DNA of 27,841 nucleotides from a virus (IMGVR_UViG_3300029954_000068:1-27841); one strand, 5' to 3'; shown: positions 6,910 to 13,768, counted from the stretch's first letter. Notes: a model not told the origin generated them from the letters alone. A program made the numbers and translations.

Positions 6910-7689
6910 TCATGTCACCAGTCCTGCCACAGCCGTTTCAAGCGTTTTCCCGACGCCAGACATCACTTGCGTCGCCTGCGTCGTGATACTGGTCACAATC
7001 GAGGAAACAGACTGTACCGCTCCCTGGAAACTGCTTTTCACAGTATTCACATCAAGCTGTAGTGGCGTTTGTTGGTTCGTCGGCGTCGGCGTGTTTTCTG
7101 CTGTGCAGACCCATCCCTGATTTTGCGGATCACTCCCCGATGCCGTCGCCGTGCTCGAATAAGACGCTTGCGCACTCACTCGAATCTCTGTCAAGTGAAC
7201 CTCGGCTATTAGCAAGCTCAAGCCAGACGAACTCTTGCGTTGATAGTCGAGCCGGTCAATATTGTAATTGCTGTATGTTTGATCCGGCGTAACCACCGTA
7301 ACAAGCGTGAGCGATTCATATAAGCCGGTAAGCACCGCAAGAAAAGTATCGCGCGGCATATTTTTCCCACCACATGCCAACCGCAAAGTCAGCTCCTGCG
7401 GCATCGCCACTTTGTTGTAGGAGGAAAATCCGCCCTCTTCAACAGGGTACGACGCGACGTGCTGCTCACCACGATAGCTCAACTCCACTACGGAATCCGG
7501 CGTAATCAGAGCATTACCTTGAGCGTCTGCGATGATCCATTGCGGCGCATCGCTAGGCAAGAATCCGAAATAATCCAGCCCTTGGAGTTGCTGAACGATG
7601 CCTGTGCGCACGCCAATGGCAAGAGGCAACTGGTTGAGATCGGGAACTCCGGCAACCAGCGGCACATTTGGAAATTGAATCAAGCTCAT
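6910..7689 (-). CDS. Dit-like baseplate protein
   Basis: The 259-residue protein follows the tape measure with a 4-bp ATGA overlap. It opens MSLIQFPNVPLVAGVPDLNQ and has the strand-rich pattern of the Dit-like phage tail N-terminal domain (residues about 60-175: VVELSYRGEQHVASYPVEEGGFSSYNKV, then LTLRLACGG, RLDYQR). The V-x-x-Y-P-V-E-x-G-x-F-x-S-Y-N-K-V segment is the clearest hallmark. The C-terminal 60 residues are Ser/Thr/Val-rich and helical, possibly pairing with tape measure or hub. It likely forms the ring joining tube to baseplate. Confidence 0.82.
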   Translation of the reverse strand: MSLIQFPNVPLVAGVPDLNQLPLAIGVRTGIVQQLQGLDYFGFLPSDAPQWIIADAQGNALITPDSVVELSYRGEQHVASYPVEEGGFSSYNKVAMPQELTLRLACGGKNMPRDTFLAVLTGLYESLTLVTVVTPDQTYSNYNIDRLDYQRKSSSGLSLLIAEVHLTEIRVSAQASYSSTATASGSDPQNQGWVCTAENTPTPTNQQTPLQLDVNTVKSSFQGAVQSVSSIVTSITTQATQVMSGVGKTLETAVAGLVT

Positions 7690-9485
7690 GTCATGCCCGT
7701 CATTGCGCCCGTAATTAAGCCGTTATTGTTCAGCGCCGTCTTCATTGAAGCGGCAATTGCCGTACCATCTTTGGCGTTATTCGCGTACACGTTCAGAGTG
7801 TTAATTGTCGTGTCAATTTTGTTCGATGCCGAAGCCTGCTTATCGGGACGCCCATACATGGCACGATTCGCGGCAGCAATCATCGGAGCCAAAGAAGGAA
7901 CCTTCCCGGAATTCATGATTGATTTCAACTTCGATCCGTACTGCGGATCGGTAGCATATTTCCCTGTGAGAGCATCGGCAAAAGCATTTGGGTCATCGGC
8001 ATGCGCACGCGCACCCGCGTATGCAGGACTTGTCGCCAATAATTTTGCATGCGCCTCAAATGCTTCCGCGATGGTGTCAAATTTTGCGAATTTTTGAACT
8101 ACTCTCTGCATGCGTCCGTCGATAAATTCATTCGTTTCCGCTTCGACATACGCCTGTCCTGACTTGGCTTTAATTCCAAAAGGATTATTGCTGCCTACTG
8201 GCATCCGCTTTCCGGAATTGCTTTCAAGCTTATATTGCGCTAGCTGTACGGATGCGGGAACATGATATTTATCTTGTAACCGCTTGGCTATTGCAGCCAC
8301 GTCTTCGGTGTCGCCCGATTTTGCAGATTTATCTCGTGCGGCCCACATCTTGTTCATTTTTTCATCTTCGCCAGCGTTAAGTTCGCCAGAGTGAAGCATG
8401 AGCGCTGCCGGGCCAATCCATCGCATCAATCCAGTAGCAGCGACACCTAGTAACGATGTTTCTCCGACCGCTGCGGCACCGGCACCAGCCTCCGCTGCAC
8501 CGCCACCAACTGCTGATACTGCTTTTCCGAATACTGCCTTTGCAGCGGCCTTCGCAGCCACAACTCCACCAACCCCAGCAACAACGGTTCCTGCCGCAGT
8601 CTCAGCGGGATGGCTTGCCATAGCATCGTTGAAGTCTTTCAGAAGTTTCGTTCCCTCAGTCAATGCAGGTGAGAGCTTTGTGAAGATGGTGGCACCAGTC
8701 TGGCCGATAGTGCTTTTGAATTGATTCCATGCTTGATCGGCTTTTTGCGCCTCATCCACATTCTTTTGCGTCACCTGGGAAAGTTTATCGGCCTCATCAT
8801 AAAGTCCCTCAAATCCTTTTTTGCCATCCTGCAACATCTGGATCATCGTAGGGCCGAGATGCAGAAAAGTTTGAAGATCGTTGAATATATCGCTCTTATT
8901 CTTTCCCTCTTGCGACTTGGCGATAGCAGAGAGAATATTTTTCATATTGCCACTGGCAAGATCATCCTTATTAACGCCGAATTTTTGCAACTCTGTCGCA
9001 AATATCGAGTCTTCCTTATCTGGATGCCTCTCTTTAAGATCCGTCTTTAATTTTGAAACCTTTGCGGCAAAAGCATCAAATTCCGCAGGATCGCCACCCA
9101 TTTTTTTCACCGACATATGCCACGCATCAAGCTCATGCGCATCCATACCAAGGTTATGCGATGCAGCACTCAATTGCGACAGACCGCCGATTGTAGCTGC
9201 AAGTCCTGCACCGGCAATGGTAGCAATACCAGCCGCCATGCCCATGATTTCGAAGCGGACGCTACTGTACTGATCCGCTAATTTCTTTGCGGCTTCCTGC
9301 TCCTTCTTGCGTTGAACAAGTTGCTCATTACTGGCTTTTTTCGTTGCTTCAGCAGATTTTTTCGCGTTAGCTTCCTGCCCGTCTGCCAGCTTCTTTCCAA
9401 CCTTGTCCGCCTCAGATACGCCTCGCGTGTAGCCGGACGTATCAAGGCCAAGCGTCACAATTAATGCATCAAGTATTGTTGCCAT
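7686..9485 (-). CDS. Tape measure protein with GH73-like muramidase domain
   Basis: The 599-residue protein starts directly after the tail chaperone extension. Residues about 20-75 are a charged coiled coil (KKSAEATKKASNEQLVQRKK), then a hydrophobic stretch near 80-105 and a long helical part. An Ala/Gly-rich membrane-like region lies near 295-370. Residues about 395-530 look like a FlgJ/GH73 glucosaminidase: VPASVQLAQYKLESNSG with candidate catalytic Glu421, NNPFGIKAKSG, and ALTGKYATDPQYGSKL near 505-520. This domain probably opens peptidoglycan when the tape is ejected. The length predicts a fairly short contractile tail. The start has no strong ribosome site, fitting coupling to the chaperone extension that ends at 9469. 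Confidence 0.92.
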   Translation of the reverse strand: MATILDALIVTLGLDTSGYTRGVSEADKVGKKLADGQEANAKKSAEATKKASNEQLVQRKKEQEAAKKLADQYSSVRFEIMGMAAGIATIAGAGLAATIGGLSQLSAASHNLGMDAHELDAWHMSVKKMGGDPAEFDAFAAKVSKLKTDLKERHPDKEDSIFATELQKFGVNKDDLASGNMKNILSAIAKSQEGKNKSDIFNDLQTFLHLGPTMIQMLQDGKKGFEGLYDEADKLSQVTQKNVDEAQKADQAWNQFKSTIGQTGATIFTKLSPALTEGTKLLKDFNDAMASHPAETAAGTVVAGVGGVVAAKAAAKAVFGKAVSAVGGGAAEAGAGAAAVGETSLLGVAATGLMRWIGPAALMLHSGELNAGEDEKMNKMWAARDKSAKSGDTEDVAAIAKRLQDKYHVPASVQLAQYKLESNSGKRMPVGSNNPFGIKAKSGQAYVEAETNEFIDGRMQRVVQKFAKFDTIAEAFEAHAKLLATSPAYAGARAHADDPNAFADALTGKYATDPQYGSKLKSIMNSGKVPSLAPMIAAANRAMYGRPDKQASASNKIDTTINTLNVYANNAKDGTAIAASMKTALNNNGLITGAMTGMT

Positions 9486-9696
9486 GTGATTGAGTATTTC
9501 TGTTATGGATATTTACGGAATGCACTTCGATAATGTCCCACATATCCTCGGCACCATAAACCGTCTGCAATTCATGCAAGGTACATAGCTCGCTGCTTAA
9601 CGCAAAACCGATAGCTGTGGAAACATTCGCGTATGCCATATGTGGCGCGGCATGACCATCAGGGATGCCAAAATCAAGCCCCTGACGGCCGTCTAA
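9469..9696 (-). CDS. -1 frameshift extension of the tail assembly chaperone
   Basis: After the slippery heptamer at 9702-9696, the -1 frame is open for 75 codons and stops at TGA 9471-9469, 17 bases inside the tape measure gene. It begins LDGRQGLDFGIPDGHAAPHM and includes TLHELQTVYGAEDMWDIIEV, the sort of acidic amphipathic helix seen in the second part of tail chaperones. The only internal ATG (9639) has no ribosome site, so independent initiation is unlikely. The fused product would be 202 residues (127 + 75), analogous to lambda gpGT. The region would otherwise be an unexplained 207-bp gap in a tightly packed operon. Confidence 0.82.
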   Translation of the reverse strand, partial: LDGRQGLDFGIPDGHAAPHMAYANVSTAIGFALSSELCTLHELQTVYGAEDMWDIIEVHSVNIHNRNTQSHGNNT

Positions 9697-9702
9697 AAAC
9701 CC
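9656..9702 (-). promoter_or_regulatory. Programmed -1 ribosomal frameshift signal
   Basis: Slippery heptamer G-GGT-TTT (GGGTTTT, 9702-9696) ends in the 0 frame directly before the TAG stop (9695-9693). After a 7-nt spacer (9695-9689), CCGTCAGGG (9688-9680) pairs with CCCTGATGG (9664-9656) in a 9-bp stem with one G-U pair and a 15-nt loop. Heptamer type, spacer length and stem fit a canonical stimulator. Confidence 0.82.
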
Positions 9703-10076
9703 GCGTGCAGGCGAAATATCTCACGCCGAAGCTTGAACAGTGTCGCCACTTCTTCGATGTCACCATCAGAGATGCCGCGAATGATGTTCGGCTGTGATGC
9801 CGAAGGTATAAAGCTGACGCAGCGCATCATTTCGTCAAGCAGCGGCTCTGCATCCATTGGATCGAGCTTCAATAACGACACCAGCAAGATTTTCTTGAGT
9901 CCCGCAATGCCATCATTTTCGATACCAGGAGGTATATCAGCACCAGAGCGACCGGCTGCCAATAGTAGTCGAACTGCAAATTTCTCTGCATGGGCGGCAG
10001 GCATCTCCGTGAGTTGGTAAGTTTTACCTTTATCGCGGCCCTCGTCCGTTACCGTGTAGGTAATTTGCTTTCTCAT
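9693..10076 (-). CDS. Tail assembly chaperone, short (0-frame) form
   Basis: The 127-residue protein starts at an ATG (10076) that overlaps the tube stop as ATGA, with GAGG seven bases upstream. The product begins MRKQITYTVTDEGRDKGKTY, then QLTEMPAAHAEKFAVRLLLA, LLVSLLKLDP and a C-terminal IEEVATLFKLRREIFRLHAGF. The T-D-E-G-R-D-x-G-K-x-Y-x-L-x-E-M-P-A segment is typical of phage chaperones next to DUF3277 tubes. It coats the tape measure before tube polymerisation. The 0-frame stop comes immediately after a slippery heptamer, so most ribosomes make this form and a fraction make the 202-residue fusion. A longer open frame to 10106 overlaps the tube gene and has no better ribosome site. Confidence 0.88.
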   Translation of the reverse strand: MRKQITYTVTDEGRDKGKTYQLTEMPAAHAEKFAVRLLLAAGRSGADIPPGIENDGIAGLKKILLVSLLKLDPMDAEPLLDEMMRCVSFIPSASQPNIIRGISDGDIEEVATLFKLRREIFRLHAGF

Positions 10077-10507
10077 GCTGTCGCCTCGCCGATAACCTGT
10101 TCCCAAGCAATAACGAAACTCACTGCTTCCAGCACTTTCTTGGCATTCACGATCTTGTTGCCGGACTTGAGGATGCCGTTAATCAGCGAGTATTTACGAT
10201 TGATCGACGGGACGATGATTGTTGCATTCGCGTAGTATACTTCTCGCGCAGTGCGTTGTGCCGTCATCCAATTTTCAAATATCGGCAACGATGGCGAGTC
10301 AGGCATGATTGCAATTTTTAGATTTGTCGGATTGAAGATAAAGCCTCCGCTCATATGTCCATCCACGCCCATGACGATCTCAGCCATCTCGACCGCTTCC
10401 GCGCTAAATGCATCGTCTGCCGCGTATCCCTGAACGTTTTGCGGGGAATCGTACAGATTCAACACCGCGATACTGAAAGCCGAGTTGGCCGAAGTGATTG
10501 TTGCCAT
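10073..10507 (-). CDS. Tail tube protein (DUF3277)
   Basis: The 144-residue protein starts MATITSANSAFSIAVLNLYD, with GGAG five bases before the ATG at 10507. The upstream in-frame ATG at 10567 would start inside the terminator and is rejected. DUF3277 hallmarks are the opening strand, VQGYAADDAFSAEAVEMAEIVMGVDGHMSGGF and NPTNLKIAIMPDSPSLPIFENW. The protein is the tube that runs inside the sheath. Unusually, the sheath gene is about 4.9 kb away rather than adjacent. It overlaps the chaperone by 4 bp. Confidence 0.93.
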   Translation of the reverse strand: MATITSANSAFSIAVLNLYDSPQNVQGYAADDAFSAEAVEMAEIVMGVDGHMSGGFIFNPTNLKIAIMPDSPSLPIFENWMTAQRTAREVYYANATIIVPSINRKYSLINGILKSGNKIVNAKKVLEAVSFVIAWEQVIGEATA

Positions 10508-10521
10508 GAGTGCTCCAAAAT

Positions 10522-10545
10522 AAAAAAGCCGCCAAAAAGGCAGCC
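10522..10545 (-). terminator. Intrinsic terminator upstream of tube gene
   Basis: On the minus strand GCTGCC-TTTTT-GGCGGC (one mismatch) is followed by TTTTTTATTTT. It stands between the small membrane gene and the tube and is the second of two tandem hairpins. Confidence 0.8.
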
Positions 10546-10558
10546 TTATAAATGCGAA

Positions 10559-10577
10559 AACCGGCACTTGGCCGGTT
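10559..10577 (-). terminator. First hairpin of a tandem terminator
   Basis: AACCGGC at 10571-10577 on the minus strand pairs with GCCGGTT at 10559-10565, apex CAAGT, followed by TTCGCATTTAT. The T-run is weaker than in the neighbouring hairpin at 10522-10545. Confidence 0.65.
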
Positions 10578-10600
10578 CAATTGATTCAACGCATGTTGCG

Positions 10601-10732
10601 TTAATGCGAAATGAACAGCTTTAGAAAGTAGCCAATCCCGGCCCCACTTGAGCCAAGGGCCAAGCCAATCGCGGCGATAAGAGCAGCAGTCGCTAGGCGC
10701 TTGCCTACGATTCCAGCGTCCTTTTGCGTCAT
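10601..10732 (-). CDS. Small membrane protein (43 aa)
   Basis: I read this frame directly: ATG 10732, TAA 10603-10601, GGAGGG about five bases upstream. The product is MTQKDAGIVGKRLATAALIA followed by AIGLALGSSGAGIGYFLKLF-ISH. Residues about 14-38 are hydrophobic and glycine-rich, so one membrane helix is likely, with basic residues at both edges. The gene is isolated: the strong 38-nt terminator lies upstream, a promoter-like pair lies between, and two terminators lie downstream. That is the organisation of a moron. Function is unknown; a holin-like or exclusion role is possible. The strong ribosome site is the best reason to believe it. Confidence 0.68.
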   Translation of the reverse strand: MTQKDAGIVGKRLATAALIAAIGLALGSSGAGIGYFLKLFISH

Positions 10733-10762
10733 TTTTCCCTCCACCTTTACCTGATTTTTCGG

Positions 10763-10790
10763 GGTATACTTCACGAATATTCACTTTCAA
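10763..10790 (-). promoter_or_regulatory. Candidate sigma70 promoter for the 43-aa membrane protein
   Basis: TTGAAA (10790-10785) and TATACC (10768-10763) are separated by 16 bp on the minus strand. They lie between the terminator at 10812-10849 and the start at 10732. Matches are 5/6 and 4/6 to consensus. Plausible but not proven. Confidence 0.5.
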
Positions 10791-10811
10791 GTCGAGATTG
10801 AATGCTGAATT

Positions 10812-10849
10812 AAAAAGCCCCTGAACGCGATCAACGTCAGGGGCTTTTG
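10812..10849 (-). terminator. Strong bidirectional terminator, copy 2 of the 38-nt repeat
   Basis: Same perfect 12-bp stem as 6554-6591 with a single loop difference at 10831. It ends the DUF4376-like gene (stop at 10871). T-runs are present on both strands, longest on the plus strand (GTTTTTTTT). Confidence 0.9.
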
Positions 10850-10870
10850 TTTTTTTTCTTGCTTACTTGC

Positions 10871-11407
10871 CTACCAAGTAATGGCCTGTATTGCCGACAA
10901 GGACGTGGCCGCATTCACAGCGGCCTTTTTAGTTTGCAGATGCTGAAATGCCAGCGCGCCCTGCGCACCAAAAGCGAATGCCAGTCCTTGCATATCGCCA
11001 TAGGTGAACGGCACCTGTGTATTGTCGGCAGCTACCCAGTAAAAGCCGGGCTGAGTTGCACCCGCCAGCTGAAATGTCCATAGCATCGCTTCCAAATTCT
11101 CGACGCTCTTCTTATCGGCCTGATACATCTTCGTGATGCCGCCAGCACTGGTATAACTTACTGCCTGCTGTTTAGCTAGGTCGTAGGCCGAAACTAGTAG
11201 CGCAATCTGCCCAGCCTGCGCTGTGGCAATCTCTGACGAATTCAAGGGGCGAACGATCCATGCGTTATTCTCCACGTCAGCCACTATTATCGAGTCCGCA
11301 CTGCTGTTGGACGGCGGCGCTATGGTGAGACAATACGGGATAGTCACATCATCAGCCGCTTCGCCTGCGTATTGCAGTGATTCAGGGTAATAGAGATACT
11401 TTGTCAT
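10871..11407 (-). CDS. DUF4376-like protein, putative fibre assembly factor
   Basis: The 178-residue protein begins MTKYLYYPESLQYAGEAADD. The C-terminal half is DUF4376-like: KMYQADKKSVENLEAMLWTF, then FYWVAADNTQVPFTYGDMQGLAFAFG, then a helix ending LQTKKAAVNAATSLSAI. The N-terminal half carries VADVENNAWIVRPLNSSEIA. The W-x-A-A-D-N-x-x-V-P-F-T segment is the clearest match. It is the last gene of the island between sheath and tube and is closed by a strong terminator. A second copy of this domain is at 509-1054, so the phage may have one factor per fibre set. The assembly role is inferred. Confidence 0.65.
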   Translation of the reverse strand: MTKYLYYPESLQYAGEAADDVTIPYCLTIAPPSNSSADSIIVADVENNAWIVRPLNSSEIATAQAGQIALLVSAYDLAKQQAVSYTSAGGITKMYQADKKSVENLEAMLWTFQLAGATQPGFYWVAADNTQVPFTYGDMQGLAFAFGAQGALAFQHLQTKKAAVNAATSLSAIQAITW

Positions 11408-11429
11408 TGGCGACCGCCCATTCGTAAGT

Positions 11430-11451
11430 CTCCAGCCCGAAAGCTGGAGGC
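11430..11451. repeat. 7-bp perfect hairpin upstream of DUF4376-like gene
   Basis: CTCCAGC (11431-11437) pairs with GCTGGAG (11444-11450), apex CCGAAA, plus a closing G-T pair. There is no T-run on either strand, so it is not a convincing terminator. It lies in the 61-nt gap before the start at 11407 and could affect the mRNA leader. Confidence 0.5.
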
Positions 11452-11468
11452 ATTCTTAAAGCCCGTTA

Positions 11469-12128
11469 TTACTGGCCGAGCGATACGCTAACTTCTTCCC
11501 AAGACAGACTTGCCTTGACGACGTGCGTCGTACCGGCAGCTTGTGCAAAGATGCCCAGGATCGCACCTGGCGGAACGATCACATCGCCCGCGGTTTCCTC
11601 GTCCACCGTGTAGACGCCCGCGCCAGCCGCAACAGCTGCCGGGCCGCCGATCTGACGCAGCTCCGAAACAACAATAGACGTACCGGCCAGCGCCGCGTTA
11701 GCGATCACGCTCGCCTTGCTGACTGCCTGCAGTGTCGATGCTTGTACACCCTTGCTCGATGCGCCCGTGTAGCTGGCAGCCTGACCGTTCAGGTAGCCGA
11801 ACATGAAACCGCCGCCCGGCGTGCCCGACAGCGTCAGCACCTTGGTACGGTTGATCACAAGGTTCACGCCGGAATTGACCGGGTTCATCAGCGCAAGGAT
11901 CGGCGTAGCAGCACCTGCGGCAGGAACGGCAGCACCGATTGCGCTGGTCGTCGCTAATGTAATACCAACGCCAGCGATATTCGCATGGAAATTGTTGCCG
12001 TTGAGCGACGACTCAGCATATTTGCCGTGCAGCTCTGAGACGACGAGTTCGCCTTGGGCTGACATGCGCACCGTGGTGCTTGTACCTTTGGCTACTGCTT
12101 GCTGACCTACTTGACCTTGAAATTGCAT
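11469..12128 (-). CDS. Hypothetical virion protein, Ala/Gly/Val-rich
   Basis: The 219-residue protein is not assigned to a family. It begins MQFQGQVGQQAVAKGTSTTV and is rich in Ala, Gly, Val, Thr and Ser. A long hydrophobic stretch (GVGITLATTSAIGAAVPAAG, about 53-72) precedes ALMNPVNSGVNLVINRTKVL. The C-terminal third, with GDVIVPPGAILGIFAQAAGT followed by VVKASLSWEEV, has the look of a beta-sandwich head or fibre domain. There is no cleavable signal or catalytic motif. Its neighbours are the coiled-coil protein at 12159-13208 and a DUF4376-like gene, so it is probably a fibre or decoration protein of the inserted island. Confidence 0.6.
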   Translation of the reverse strand: MQFQGQVGQQAVAKGTSTTVRMSAQGELVVSELHGKYAESSLNGNNFHANIAGVGITLATTSAIGAAVPAAGAATPILALMNPVNSGVNLVINRTKVLTLSGTPGGGFMFGYLNGQAASYTGASSKGVQASTLQAVSKASVIANAALAGTSIVVSELRQIGGPAAVAAGAGVYTVDEETAGDVIVPPGAILGIFAQAAGTTHVVKASLSWEEVSVSLGQ

Positions 12129-12158
12129 GATTATTCTTTCGTTGAAAAATTAATTGAA

Positions 12159-13208
12159 TTACTGAACGGCGCTGAAATCGGCCCGTAGCGTCGCCGGGTC
12201 TTCCTTGATTCGAAGCTCATTCGCCCACATCGCATTCGACAGGGAAACTTCCTGCACGAGCTGAGAGAGAAGCTCAATCACCAAATTGAACTGCTCGTAG
12301 CTGATCGCGACCCCGGCGCTCGAATTGACCTGTGCCGAGCCGGTCGTCAGATTCGATACGGCAACCGTGCCGCTGACAGACTGCGTCGCCGGGAGGTTCG
12401 TCACATGCGTGAGCGCGCCACCATCCACATTTAGCGCAGGTTGCAACGCTGCGATGGCTGTCAATTGCGTCAGCTCATTGTTTTCTATCGTGCTGAGCGC
12501 TGACTGAAGCGCGCTGATGTTGGCGCTTGTAGCAATCGGATTGAGCGCTGCCACAATTTGCGCCAGCGTTGCGCCGCCGCCTAACGTGGTGCCGAGTGCC
12601 GTGATGTTTGTCGCAATTGTGCTGAGCGTCGAAAGCTCTGTCGTGGCAGCCGTGTTCAAGGAGGCCAGACTCGCAATGATCGTCGCCTGATTCGCGGCTG
12701 TTGCCCCCGCCTGAGTAGCTGACTGGATCGCGGCAAGTGCGGCATTACCTGTCGTGACCAGCCCTTGCAGGTTGATCCCATCCGTGTGCAGTGTTCCAAG
12801 TGCCGTGTTACCCGTCGAAATCAGTGACTGAATATTCGAAAGTGCGCCCGCTAACGATGCCGTCTGAGACGTGATCGTCGCCGCCGAAGCATCGCCGCTT
12901 GCGACACTCGACTGAACAACATTGACGGCGCTTGTTACGGCATTCACCGCTGTCGTGACGTTGCCCACCGCTGTGTTGATGCCGGTCAGCGTCGAATTCG
13001 AGCTAGTCAGGTCAGTATGAAGCTGAGCGACAGCAGTCTGAACGGCATTGACTGCCGAAGTTGTCGCATTCACGGCCGCCATGACATCCTGAACGGACGC
13101 GTCCAGCGCGAGCGATCCACCTGATCCCGCAGCCTGTACGACAAGCGGATTGCCAGATACACCGGTCGGATTATTGCTTTGGTCAAGCAGTTGTACCTGT
13201 GCGGTCAT
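12159..13208 (-). CDS. Long coiled-coil repeat virion protein
   Basis: The 349-residue protein begins MTAQVQLLDQSNNPTGVSGN and has AAGGA before the ATG. Residues about 35-265 are a long run of Ala/Thr/Ser/Gln/Leu/Val-rich heptad-like repeats such as VNAVTSAVNVVQSS, TGNTALGTLHTDGINLQGLV and TGNAALAAIQSATQAG. Nearly no charged residues occur in this stretch. The C-terminal 60 residues are more mixed (YEQFNLVIELLSQLVQEVSL, LRIKEDPATLRADFSAV). The composition suggests a rod-like trimeric coiled coil. The N-terminal domain could attach it to the virion. It belongs to the fibre-like island; I do not recognise a family. Confidence 0.65.
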   Translation of the reverse strand: MTAQVQLLDQSNNPTGVSGNPLVVQAAGSGGSLALDASVQDVMAAVNATTSAVNAVQTAVAQLHTDLTSSNSTLTGINTAVGNVTTAVNAVTSAVNVVQSSVASGDASAATITSQTASLAGALSNIQSLISTGNTALGTLHTDGINLQGLVTTGNAALAAIQSATQAGATAANQATIIASLASLNTAATTELSTLSTIATNITALGTTLGGGATLAQIVAALNPIATSANISALQSALSTIENNELTQLTAIAALQPALNVDGGALTHVTNLPATQSVSGTVAVSNLTTGSAQVNSSAGVAISYEQFNLVIELLSQLVQEVSLSNAMWANELRIKEDPATLRADFSAVQ

Positions 13209-13217
13209 TTTTATTCC

Positions 13218-13526
13218 TTATGAGAGTTGGTAGCCGACGACGAATTTGCCCATAAACTCCCCTCGCTTCGGTTGCAGATCAAAGCGGATTGTGCCGTTTC
13301 CAGGAGTGGCGAAGACATTCACCTGTTCGAGATAGGCTTCTTGAGTCGAGCGACCATTTGATGGAGATAGTCCAAGCACCTGGGCAACGACAATCGATGT
13401 CGGTTTAACTAGCGCATCCGTGATCGTGAATGTCGCATCTCCAACATATTCGCTACCTACGTCCAACTCGACCGCTTTGAAAGCGCCTGCGACCTGCTCC
13501 GCGGCGTTAAGAACCGTTTTTGGCAT
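13218..13526 (-). CDS. Small beta-rich virion protein
   Basis: The 102-residue protein begins MPKTVLNAAEQVAGAFKAVE and reads like a single beta-sandwich: YVGDATFTITDALVKPTSIV, VAQVLGLS, then QVNVFATPGNGTIRFDLQP and KFVVGYQLS at the end. It overlaps the preceding coiled-coil gene by 20 bp, which argues that both are real and coupled. No family is recognised. Its size and place next to fibre-like proteins suggest a decoration or fibre-tip cap protein. Confidence 0.55.
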   Translation of the reverse strand: MPKTVLNAAEQVAGAFKAVELDVGSEYVGDATFTITDALVKPTSIVVAQVLGLSPSNGRSTQEAYLEQVNVFATPGNGTIRFDLQPKRGEFMGKFVVGYQLS

Positions 13527-13755
13527 TCTTCACGACCTTCTTTGCGCGCACCTGATCGCGAAGAGTCGCGTTGTCAGATTCAGCAGTCTGCAATCGCTTT
13601 TTCAATGCATCGATCAATGCAACGTTCTCGGCATCTTTTTGCAGCAACTGATCGCGCTGGATTTCAAACAGCATCGCATTGGACGCATGCACACCAAGCT
13701 CGGTTTGCAAACGACCAAGCCACAGCATATTGAGATGTTGATGTTGATTGTTCAT
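13507..13755 (-). CDS. Small coiled-coil protein
   Basis: The 82-residue protein starts MNNQHQHLNMLWLGRLQTEL; the ATG at 13755 has GGAG eight bases upstream. The longer frame (ATG at 13800) would begin at the preceding gene's stop inside a terminator and is less likely. The central part (about residues 20-70: LFEIQRDQLLQKDAENVALI, ALKKRLQTAESDNATLRDQV) is a regular charged coiled coil, ending in a Lys-rich tail (AKKVVKNAKNGS). It may be a structural linker or scaffold for the fibres. No family is recognised. Confidence 0.6.
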   Translation of the reverse strand: MNNQHQHLNMLWLGRLQTELGVHASNAMLFEIQRDQLLQKDAENVALIDALKKRLQTAESDNATLRDQVRAKKVVKNAKNGS

Positions 13756-13768
13756 CCGTGTTTCTCCG

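Noticed and set aside
7459-8097. 212-codon plus-strand frame
   Set aside because: Antisense to the Dit-like and tape measure genes, crosses their junction, has no recognisable domain.
9483-9639. Independent gene starting at ATG 9639 upstream of the tape measure
   Set aside because: No ribosome site and the open frame extends upstream exactly to the slippery heptamer, so the frameshift explanation is better.
10073-10567. Longer tube gene start at 10567
   Set aside because: Would begin inside a terminator hairpin and adds 20 residues unlike the family; ATG 10507 has GGAG.
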